From NCBI GenBank assembly GCA_006937955.1, contig SSNP01000122.1, positions 13,844 to 77,843 of the forward strand: a DNA stretch of 64,000 nt, in the 5' to 3' direction. The translations under genes and the position numbers were made by a program. Shown here piece after piece: positions 10,983 through 19,677 of this stretch (position 1 is its first letter; each line of letters opens with the position of its first letter). Under the pieces are notes generated by a model. It searched no databases and had not been told where the DNA came from. It was given only the letters and a program-made list of their open reading frames with translations. The stretch is from Pachypanchax playfairii. Taxonomy: Eukaryota; Chordata; Actinopteri; Cyprinodontiformes; Aplocheilidae.

Positions 10983-11659
10983 TTACTTAAAAGTACAAAT
11001 TGCCTCTGACTTTTTGTTGCCAGGTTTAATACTCATTTCAATGCAAAATGATACCCACAGTACATGGTTAAAAAGGAAACCAAAGTTTATTGAAAGCATA
11101 ATGGGGGAGGAGGGGTGGCGTCTCCGGGCTTCACTGCCCGTCTGGGCATCTGCATCACCTGCAATGAAGGTGGATTGATTAATGAAATTGAATGGGATAC
11201 ATTGGGTAATGCTAATAAAACAAAACAGAACTGTCCCGTACCTGAATCCTGTGGAAGGATGATTGGAACGGAGATGGAGGGACGGATGAACTGTGCCTCG
11301 GACAGCGCCAGCTGTCTCGGGTGCAGCTCCAACTTCTCCTGCTTCATCCAGACCATCTCTTCCTGGAGAGCAGTTTGTCTCAGGAGCTGCTCCTCTATCC
11401 CCCGCAACACCACCAGCTTCTCCTTCTCCAGGCGCACCAGCATCTCGCTGCAGGTGCAGGTGGTTATTGCGGGCCGCCTGGTTAAGCCTCCCCGCATGTG
11501 GAAACTGGGCCGGGCTGGTTGGCGCACGGAGACAGGGCACGGTTGTGTGGGGTCGTCCCACCGGCCCATGGTTTCCCTTCTCACCTTGGCGTGCTTCTTT
11601 TTGGTCTGGCTCTGAAAATCCTGCCACTTCTTTCGGACAGCACCCCAGTCACGCCACAT
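10983..11659 (-). CDS. Myb/SANT-like DNA-binding protein of a Harbinger-type transposon (ORF1)
   Basis: The upstream exon (11659 down to 11242) encodes a tryptophan-rich start, WRDWGAVRKKWQDFQSQTKK, typical of the last helix of Myb/SANT-like domains in Harbinger ORF1 and NAIF1-like proteins. A Glu/Lys/Gln-rich, probably coiled-coil segment follows (EEQLLRQTALQEEMVWMKQE). A donor AG|gtac at 11241 and an acceptor cattgcag at 11159-11160 define an 83-nt intron, and the frame then continues in the next exon. An antisense AATAAA lies at about 11090. In such transposons ORF1 assists nuclear entry and DNA binding of the transposase. The N-terminal part of the domain is missing, so the protein may be incomplete. 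Naming is by motif only. Confidence 0.55.
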
Positions 11660-11999
11660 GCACTAACGGGCTTGATTACTACTTGGATATACCTGTTGGC
11701 ACACACCCACTTAAAACAGAAATTAACAAACACTTTGTTTGTTGTTTTCTTTGTATTATTTTTTCTTTTCTTTTTATTTTATCTATATATGGTTATCAGC
11801 ACACAATGTGAAGCTAATTTACTAACCCTGTACTCATTATGAATATCGCAAGTTCTTATAAACAACGCTGTGTGTGACTGCACGCTGTGCTCAGCGCTGA
11901 TAAAGCAGTGGGTGATTGATTAGCATGGCATCAATTGATTCAGTTTCAGCACCACCGTGGTTGACAGCTCCCGTTAAAAGCTTCTTTAGAACCTTCTTA

Positions 12000-12813
12000 T
12001 GGTGCGTTCACACCGGCCACTACGTGTCAACGTCAAGCAACGCTGATAACGCTCCCAATTTGACGTAAAAGTTGAAGCTCAAAAAACGCCTGCCATTCAG
12101 AGCGCATAGGCGTTAAAGCTCGTAAAGCCTGACCGAAAAAGAGCGCGAAGGCGGGGCTTCCTTTGTTATCTTATGTTCGGAGCTATGGCGGATCATATTG
12201 AGACAGTGGCTTGGATTTATTTACTTCATAGAGCTAGACAACGTTGACGTCGGGTGCATTAGCGCCGTTTGTGGATACACCCCATTCTTCAGATGCGTTC
12301 TGAGTTTGGTGAGTTTAACCATTTGTTCTAGGAGCTACGTTTGGATGAGGTTCGCTTCCAGCGCTACTTCCGTCTGTCCCGCTCCCAGTTTGATGACCTC
12401 CTGGGCCGCATCGTTGCTCAAATCACCCACCAGGACACCAACTACAGGCGCTCTATTCCTCCCGAAGAGAGCCTGTCCATCTGTCTATGGTAATGTTAGG
12501 TATGATTTTTGAAATCAGCGTTTTCTAGACTATTTCACATAACATTATTCACTATGATGAGATGCTCTGATTGGTTGACATGCCGCTTCAAGAGCGTTAT
12601 GAATGTCAAAAGTTCAGCTAGCTGAACTTTGAGCTTTTCAAGCTTTTCAAGCGTCAACGCCTGAAATGCTAGAAAAGCTTGAAAAGTTGCCGCTCATAAT
12701 GCTCACAAAGCTCCGCAGAGCCGTTGACGTCTGTCTGACGCCGGTCCACCATAGACTTTACATATAAACTTGTCGCTTATGAAGTTGATGGTTGGGCCGG
12801 TATGAACGCACCG
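12000..12813 (+). mobile_element. PIF/Harbinger non-autonomous element, nested
   Basis: The inverted ends are TGGTGCGTTCACACCGGCC (left) and GGCCGGTATGAACGCACCG (right), flanked by the 3-bp duplication TTA (11997-11999 and 12814-12816), diagnostic of PIF/Harbinger. A smaller copy of the same family, also with TTA flanks, lies at 21384-22025. It sits inside the larger element at 10612-12958 and carries a broken transposase start. Confidence 0.88.
12185..12490 (+). pseudogene. Harbinger transposase N-terminal relic
   Basis: Reading across small frameshifts, the segment gives LRLDEVRFQRYFRLSRSQF, DDLLGRIVAQITHQDTNYR and PPEESLSICLW, the conserved N-terminal region of fish Harbinger transposases. 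The catalytic DDE domain is absent. The 21384-22025 copy keeps a more decayed version of the same block. Confidence 0.78.
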
Positions 12814-12958
12814 TTAGGCTTGATCTTAAGTTTCTTCTAAGAGGGCAGTTAAGAAGGCTTTTGGGAAACACCCGTATCTTAGCACTCCTTCTTAGCCGAA
12901 CCCTTCTTAGGAGCCTTCTTAAGTCCTTAAAAACGATCGCTTTTGGGAAACGCGGCCA

Positions 12959-13740
12959 ATATCTGTACAGAGTTTAATAAATTTTAACACCATATTGATT
13001 GCTGCCTTCTGCTCCTCAGGGACGGGTCAAACACAGAGAAATAATTTCATCAAGAGGGATCAATAAAAGTATAAATTATTATTATTATTATTATCGTCTC
13101 ACTCATAACTGCATTGCAAGTTTCAACCCAGGACAATGTGTGATGGCAGACAGTTTTTCCACACAAAGGGCCATTTCTGTTTTATGTAGTACATCATATC
13201 CAAGCCAAATAAATTTGGCATCAATTTCTGTACGGCGACAGACTTGGAAACCAAAAATGTTTGCAACGTGATCTTGTGAAAGAACCCCACTTTTCCCACA
13301 AGCATCATTTCTGAGATGTACAGTACTGTCAGATGGTAGTAACCATTACATCTGTCTCTTTCCCTCTGTGTTTTTACAGTCCCGTGTGGATGTTTTGTTT
13401 TTTGAAACAAATGTGCATTTGTACAATTATACAATAATAAAACTCACAATCACAACTGTGGTGATAAACCACAACATAATTTGTTTATTCACTTTCTTCA
13501 TGAACAACAAATATATTTGCAACGAAACAGAAATAGTGTGTTTGTCTTTATGTTACTGGAGCTTTTTTCCATTCACATCTGAAACAACCAGATGTTCAGG
13601 CACTGCCTTCATCCCTTCAAGTTTGCAGACTCATATAGATTTTATTTTATTTATGTATTGCATAATATAGGCTTTTATATACAAAACATTATAATCTGAT
13701 GCACTGCTGACAGACTGACTCGTAACGCAGTATCAGATCA
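12959..13740. other. Intergenic, no supported gene
   Basis: AT-rich DNA with a short (ATT)n microsatellite at 13072-13095. I see no exon, TIR or duplication. Confidence 0.5.
13072..13095. repeat. (ATT)n microsatellite
   Basis: About seven ATT units with near-perfect periodicity. Confidence 0.8.
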
Positions 13741-14652
13741 GCTCAGTCAGCTGGAGGAAACTTCACATAAATATCAGTCATGTATCACCACCAAGAAAAA
13801 ACACACAGAGAAACAGACTAACAGGTGATCTGCCTGTAATATTTTAGCAGCCATATATGTGCTGAAAGAAGAAAAAAAACTCGAAACGCAAACCGTGTTC
13901 ATAAATGACACAATCATGACCACAAACTGTGTAGCTGCTCAAGTGAACTGTGCAAAAGAAACAGACTGTCTAACATACAAACTGTGTAAATGAAATGCAA
14001 ACATAAACAGTTATTGCATTAGCATAGCAAGAGAATAAAAACAAAAGAAGTTTGAATTAATCTTCATTGAGTCTTGGTGAACCCTGGGAGGGATTTGATG
14101 AAAAGATTTGTAGGCTTTTGTCTATAGTAATCTGAAGAATTGGCTTCAGGTACGCTCCTCCTGACACACCTTGACTTCTGACCCTAAAAGAACCCAAATT
14201 CTGAAAACACACTGTCAATCAAGTTCTCTACAAAAAACAAAAAGGACAAAGTTTTACAATCTTTCAACTTATTCAATAGACTGTAATTAAAAACTCATTC
14301 TCCTGATGAAGCCTGATGGTCCATCTTGTCCCTACCTCACTTAGAAACCATTAATCTGAAGGAGGAGGTCTTTAGGACTCGGACCACTGAAGAAGCACAA
14401 CACACTTTGCCTATGATTTGTTTGTTAGTTCTAGATGTTTAACTGTTTATGCTTCATAAGCTGTGTTGTTTATAGGGGGTGGGGGCAATAAGAGAAACCC
14501 TCAATTATTTAGAACAAGAGTTTTTTGGATAAACTCAACTGGTCTGCATAGAATTCTGACTTCAGCCTTTGGCATGAATCAGAGCAGAGACTGTAATCTG
14601 GATCTTTTTGTCTAACATCTGTGTCTGACCTCAGGAATAGGAAAATGGTATG
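13741..14652 (+). other. Left flank of LTR insertion (filled allele); duplicated at 15957-16868
   Basis: The 912 bp up to the LTR match 15957-16868 at a constant offset of 2216 with only scattered single-base differences (for example a G/A near 13771). The segment ends with the target duplication GTATG (14648-14652). No gene is seen in it. Confidence 0.85.
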
Positions 14653-15509
14653 TGTGAGGATCTCTGCTGCTGGTGGTGGTGAGTGGAATTAATCTGTCTT
14701 GCAGGGCGTGGCAGCAGAGGATCATTGATCTCAGGTGTGGATCGTTACCCAGCTCAGGAGAGCTGGGTACTTAAGCAGAGGAGGAACAAGAGACAGACGC
14801 CAGTTTGTTCCGCAACTTTACGTGGTACAGAGTGGCTAGTGAGCAATATTTATCAGAGAGTCTTTCGCAGTATTAACCTGCCTTCTTTCCCTTTATGTTC
14901 AGCCTGCTGTATTGGAGCTCCTCTCCTGACAGCATAACCTCCAGCGTGGATATCGAATCGCTCATAGTGAGGATTGGCTCAACACGGGAACTTCCTAGAG
15001 CTCCGTTGCGGTGCTACGCGACCAGCTCTCTCCCTCTGGCTCCCTGTCTGTCTCTGGCTTCCTCTGGTCCACACCTCACCGGTCACCGTTCTGCTGTCAC
15101 CCCTGTCGCAGTCACGTCTGCGCACTCAGCACTCGGACCCGGATCTCACACACGGATTACCGACAGCTTGGCTCACCACCCCTGCGGCAGCATCCTAGGA
15201 TCTCTCCTCAAACCCGGACGTCATTCACACAACCGTGAGTTGAGCGAGCACAATCCCCGCACGCCGCAGCTGGTTTCTCCAACTGTCACTAACCCCTCTC
15301 TCTCTCACAACCCCAGGACCGTTCCTGTCCCGCACCAGGCCCGTCCTGCGTTTTCATCAGCACATTCATTGTTTACGTGTATTGTACTTGGAGCACTGTA
15401 TATAATAAACACTGTTAACCGTGAGCGCTGTCTCCTCGCATTGTGTGTGTCTGGAGTTTGGGTCACTTTGAGAGCTCGTCAACAACCCCACCTGGTACGA
15501 ACCATGACA
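14653..15509 (+). mobile_element. 5' LTR of a young Sushi/Tf1-like retrotransposon
   Basis: 857 bp from TGTGAGG to CATGACA, preceded by GTATG. It appears identical to the LTR at 17501-18357. It holds a TATA-like box (TACTTAAG, 14768-14775), a predicted transcript start at 14800, and AATAAA near 15402. The first 11 nt after it complement the predicted transcript 5' end. The gag ATG lies in its last six bases. Confidence 0.92.
14768..14810 (+). promoter_or_regulatory. LTR core promoter and predicted self-primer
   Basis: TACTTAAG at 14768 lies 32 nt upstream of CCAGTTTGTTC (14800-14810). In the Tf1/Sushi lineage the first 11 nt of the transcript anneal to the primer-binding site beside the LTR; this 11-mer is the exact complement of 15510-15520. 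The start at 14800 is inferred from that match and the TATA spacing. Confidence 0.7.
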
Positions 15510-15954
15510 GAACAAACTGGCCAAGAGAGCTCTCAGACCCAGCTTCAGACCGCACTCACCCAGCAGGGGATACTGCTGGGAAGGCATGATGCGTTCATGC
15601 AGGAGATAGCGAGAACGCAAGCTAACCTATCCACAGAGCTCCACAGTCTTACACAACAACTCACCAGTGTCATGTCTCGCCTTTCCCGCAGTCAATCTCC
15701 TCCTCCTGCAGCAGCAGCAGCAGCAGCGACAGCGACGGCGCGATCTGACCCACCTGAGGAGACCGGCTATCGGCAGGTAGCCATCCCGGATCCGGCACCC
15801 TTCGACGGAGAACCCAAGGACTGCAGAGGGTTCCTCCGACAGTGCCGGATCATTTTCAGCCGGGCTCCACACGCCTTCCGGTCCGACGCCAGCAAGACCT
15901 CCTTCATCGTCGGCTGGCTAAGGGACAAGGCTCTCAGGTGGGCAGACGCGTACA
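15504..15954 (+). CDS. Gag of Sushi-like LTR retrotransposon, truncated at a contig join
   Basis: The ORF starts at ATG 15504, within the last six LTR bases, and stays open for about 150 codons up to the N at 15956. Residues 12-60 are Gln/Leu-rich and likely coiled-coil. An alanine tract coded by a CAG/GCA repeat follows (about 15708-15735). Then comes a capsid-like stretch with PDPAPFDGEPKDCRGFLRQC and LRDKALRWADAY, as in Ty3/Gypsy Sushi-type Gag and the related RTL/PEG10 host genes. The protein forms the particle that packages the element RNA. The frame is intact as far as it goes; the rest of gag, and pol, are lost to the assembly break, not visibly to mutation. Confidence 0.85.
15510..15520 (+). 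other. Primer-binding site for self-primed reverse transcription
   Basis: GAACAAACTGG begins at the first base after the LTR and is the exact reverse complement of 14800-14810; the match stops after 11 nt. No tRNA-type site starting with TGG follows the LTR. It lies inside the gag reading frame. Confidence 0.75.
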
Positions 15955-15955
15955 T

Positions 15956-15956
15956 N
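15956..15956. other. Assembly join (single N)
   Basis: A lone N separates the gag sequence from a second copy of the left flank that starts abruptly at 15957. This is a contig join, not a biological junction. Confidence 0.9.
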
Positions 15957-17499
15957 GCTCAGTCAGCTGGAGGAAACTTCACATAAATATCAGTCATATA
16001 TCACCACCAAGAAAAAACACACAGAGAAACAGACTAACAGGTGATCTGCCTGTAATATTTTAGCAGCCATATATGTGCTGAAAGAAGAAAAAAAACTCGA
16101 AACGCAAACCGTGTTCATAAATGACACAATCATGACCACAAACTGTGTAGCTGCTCAAGTGAACTGTGCAAAAGAAACAGACTGTCTAACATACAAACTG
16201 TGTAAATGAAATGCAAACATAAACAGTTATTGCATTAGCATAGCAAGAGAATAAAAACAAAAGAAGTTTGAATTAATCTTCATTGAGTCTTGGTGAACCC
16301 TGGGAGGGATTTGATGAAAAGATTTGTAGGCTTTTGTCTATAGTAATCTGAAGAATTGGCTTCAGGTACGCTCCTCCTGACACACCTTGACTTCTGACCC
16401 TAAAAGAACCCAAATTCTGAAAACACACTGTCAATCAAGTTCTCTACAAAAAACAAAAAGGACAAAGTTTTACAATCTTTCAACTTATTCAATAGACTGT
16501 AATTAAAAACTCATTCTCCTGATGAAGCCTGATGGTCCATCTTGTCCCTACCTCACTTAGAAACCATTAATCTGAAGGAGGAGGTCTTTAGGACTCGGAC
16601 CACTGAAGAAGCACAACACACTTTGCCTATGATTTGTTTGTTAGTTCTAGATGTTTAACTGTTTATGCTTCATAAGCTGTGTTGTTTATAGGGGGTGGGG
16701 GCAATAAGAGAAACCCTCAATTATTTAGAACAAGAGTTTTTTGGATAAACTCAACTGGTCTGCATAGAATTCTGACTTCAGCCTTTGGCATGAATCAGAG
16801 CAGAGACTGTAATCTGGATCTTTTTGTCTAACATCTGTGTCTGACCTCAGGAATAGGAAAATGGTATGAAACACTTTGGAAAGTCTCGGGGTTGTTACAG
16901 CTCAAAAGAGCGCGTCAACTCCACACTGAATACCAAGTAAAAGATCATTTTATTAAAGGGGGTCCAAGAATTAAGGAAATATAGTTTACTTGGTTTAGTT
17001 AGTTGGTTTGGACTGCAGATGACCAGCAGTTTGTGTCTCCTCCTCCAGAGGCTTTGTTACCTGGAACATCACCATGTTTCTGATTCAAATGGTAAAAGGA
17101 GTCTGGTATTTTTCCAGCTTCAGTCAAAACAGGTTTTCAGCACTTTTTACAAGTGGTACAACGGATAAAAAACCTCACGGTTCGGATCGAATCACGGTTT
17201 TGAGTCACAGACTGGATCACTTTTCAGATCAGCAGAAAGAAAAGAAAATGATAAGACATAACTTTGCTCCCCATTTATTTTGCAAAACACTTACTCAATG
17301 CTTATTAAATACAAACATTTAAATTAAGGTGTCAATCTAATGCTTAAATACAATTTTGAATCATATTTTCTCACAGAAGGGTGTTTATGATGGAATTCCT
17401 TAAGGTGGCTAAAGCACTTTCAGCTCTTTTTAATCCCTTATTTTGCACAACGGAGTGAGGCCTCAGGTCTGCAGCTATAAACACACCAATAGTGTTTGT
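15957..17499 (+). other. Empty-site allele of the LTR insertion, placed in tandem
   Basis: This 1543-bp block runs uninterrupted from left flank to right flank. At 16863-16872 it reads ggtatgaaac, with one GTATG and no LTR. Its left 912 bp equal 13741-14652 and its right part equals 18358-18976, apart from SNPs and a 17-bp segment near 17180 that is absent in the other copy. It is bounded by single Ns on both sides, as expected for an unmerged alternative haplotype contig. Confidence 0.85.
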
Positions 17500-17500
17500 N
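17500..17500. other. Assembly join (single N)
   Basis: A lone N directly before the first base of the 3' LTR. Confidence 0.9.
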
Positions 17501-18357
17501 TGTGAGGATCTCTGCTGCTGGTGGTGGTGAGTGGAATTAATCTGTCTTGCAGGGCGTGGCAGCAGAGGATCATTGATCTCAGGTGTGGATCGTTACCCAG
17601 CTCAGGAGAGCTGGGTACTTAAGCAGAGGAGGAACAAGAGACAGACGCCAGTTTGTTCCGCAACTTTACGTGGTACAGAGTGGCTAGTGAGCAATATTTA
17701 TCAGAGAGTCTTTCGCAGTATTAACCTGCCTTCTTTCCCTTTATGTTCAGCCTGCTGTATTGGAGCTCCTCTCCTGACAGCATAACCTCCAGCGTGGATA
17801 TCGAATCGCTCATAGTGAGGATTGGCTCAACACGGGAACTTCCTAGAGCTCCGTTGCGGTGCTACGCGACCAGCTCTCTCCCTCTGGCTCCCTGTCTGTC
17901 TCTGGCTTCCTCTGGTCCACACCTCACCGGTCACCGTTCTGCTGTCACCCCTGTCGCAGTCACGTCTGCGCACTCAGCACTCGGACCCGGATCTCACACA
18001 CGGATTACCGACAGCTTGGCTCACCACCCCTGCGGCAGCATCCTAGGATCTCTCCTCAAACCCGGACGTCATTCACACAACCGTGAGTTGAGCGAGCACA
18101 ATCCCCGCACGCCGCAGCTGGTTTCTCCAACTGTCACTAACCCCTCTCTCTCTCACAACCCCAGGACCGTTCCTGTCCCGCACCAGGCCCGTCCTGCGTT
18201 TTCATCAGCACATTCATTGTTTACGTGTATTGTACTTGGAGCACTGTATATAATAAACACTGTTAACCGTGAGCGCTGTCTCCTCGCATTGTGTGTGTCT
18301 GGAGTTTGGGTCACTTTGAGAGCTCGTCAACAACCCCACCTGGTACGAACCATGACA
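17501..18357 (+). mobile_element. 3' LTR of the same retrotransposon
   Basis: 857 bp from TGTGAGG to CATGACA, followed by GTATG (18358-18362), the same 5 bp that precede the 5' LTR at 14653. Line-by-line comparison shows no difference from 14653-15509. The contig begins exactly at the LTR start, as happens when an assembler breaks at a repeat edge. Confidence 0.9.
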
Positions 18358-18976
18358 GTATGAAACACTTTGGAAAGTCTCGGGGTTGTTACAGCTCAAA
18401 AGAACGCGTCAACTCCACACTGAATACCAAGTAAAAGATCATTTTATTAAAGGGGGTCCAAGAATTAAGGAAATATAGTTTACTTGGTTTAGTTAGTTGG
18501 TTTGGACTGCAGATGACCAGCAGTTTGTGTCTCCTCCTCCAGAGGCTTTGTTACCTGGAACATCACCATGTTTCTGATTCAAATGGTAAAAGGAGTCTGG
18601 TATTTTTCCAGCTTCAGTCAAAACAGGTTTTCAGCACTTTTTACAAGTGGTACAACGGATAAAAAACCTCACGGTTCGGAGTCACAGACTGGATCACTTT
18701 TCAGATCAGCAGAAAGAAAAGAAAATGATAAGACATAACTTTGCTCCCCATTTATTTTGCAAAACACTTACTCAATGCTTATTAAATACAAACATTTAAA
18801 TTAAGGTGTCAATCTAATGCTTAAATACAATTTTGAATCATATTTTCTCACAGAAGGGTGTTTATGATGGAATTTCTTAAGGTGGCTAAAGCACTTTCAG
18901 CTCTTTTTAATCCCTTATTTTGCACAACGGAGTGAGGCCTCAGGTCTGCAGCTATAAACACACCAATAGTGTTTGT
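18358..18976 (+). other. Right flank of LTR insertion (filled allele)
   Basis: It matches 16864-17499 with scattered SNPs and lacks 17 bp near 18672. No exon is seen. Confidence 0.8.
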
Positions 18977-19451
18977 TATCGCTTTAGCTCGGTCAGATTG
19001 TGCCGCTAAAGGCTGTCTCATTGCTGCGCATTTGTGTTGGATCCTGTCACTGACACGCCAAGATGATGTCGCTTCAAATGGGTACGTAATTGTTTTGTCC
19101 ACCGCCCTTCTTCCGTCATCACTGTATTATCCCTAATTTTTACTAAATACATCTTTTGTTGGAGGGTCATTCTCTTCTAATCCAACAACCTAATGTTTTT
19201 TAGATGTTTGTTTTAACAGGGATTAAAAAGTAGCTCTCACTCTCGCCTGCAGCGACCTGCTGAGGTGAGATATGTCAAACAACATTCAGGATAGATGTGC
19301 TGGATCCTCCTGACACACAATGACCACTCCCATTACTTTGACAGAACCTGTTGCCAGGTCACCAGGGGGGAGGGAGTGGTGGGGTTGGGGGGTTCAAGCA
19401 GCCTTCCTCTAATCAGCTGTTATCAGGGAGGTCCATCAGGCACAGTGAAGG

Positions 19452-19458
19452 TATATAA
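19452..19458 (+). promoter_or_regulatory. TATA box of the lectin gene
   Basis: TATATAA lies about 30 bp upstream of the predicted transcript start near 19483 and about 80 bp upstream of the first splice donor at 19539. No other strong TATA box is seen between 18980 and 19538. Confidence 0.7.
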
Positions 19459-19482
19459 ACAGCTGTCTCACTTCAGGAAGGC

Positions 19483-19538
19483 ATCCTACTTCCAGCAAGT
19501 ACTGCTACTACTGCTCTGTGCTTTATCATCATAACAAG
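19483..19538 (+). other. Non-coding first exon of the lectin gene
   Basis: A short leader without any ATG ends at the donor AAG|gtaaaac (19539). The start is inferred from the TATA box. The next exon opens at the acceptor gcag (19674-19677) and begins with ATG. Confidence 0.6.
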
Positions 19539-19677
19539 GTAAAACTCTCATTCTTTTTATTCATAGGTACAAAACACTTAAATCTAGTCTTGACTGTATT
19601 TTTTTGCTGTATTTGGTTGTGATCAAAAATTGTCTTTGATTAATATAATCAATCAAGTAACTCTGATCCCCACGCAG

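Larger units (their letters stand above)
10612..12958. mobile_element. PIF/Harbinger-like element with SANT-like ORF
   Basis: The ends are inverted: TGGCCGTGTTTCCCAAA at 10612 and TTTGGGAAACGCGGCCA ending at 12958, and both subterminal regions are rich in cttctta/taagaag words. Inside, on the minus strand, is a short gene with a Myb/SANT-like motif (11087-11659), the type of DNA-binding ORF that accompanies PIF/Harbinger transposases. No transposase of its own is visible; the Harbinger transposase relic at 12185-12490 belongs to a second element (12000-12813) inserted in this one. The flanking trinucleotides (TAA and ATA) do not match exactly, so the superfamily call rests on the ORF. Confidence 0.62.

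Noticed and set aside
14895..15503. Long open frame through the LTR, repeated at 17743-18363
   Set aside because: It is the LTR itself, and the two copies are identical because the LTRs are. Only the part from ATG 15504 reads as Gag.
15480..15509. tRNA-type primer site TGGTACGAACC near the LTR end
   Set aside because: It lies inside the LTR (present also at the end of the 3' LTR before GTATG), so it cannot be the primer site; the 11-mer after the LTR fits better.
13741..17499. Tandem segmental duplication
   Set aside because: Exact offset, lone Ns at both joins and an empty target site fit two unmerged haplotypes better than a real duplication.
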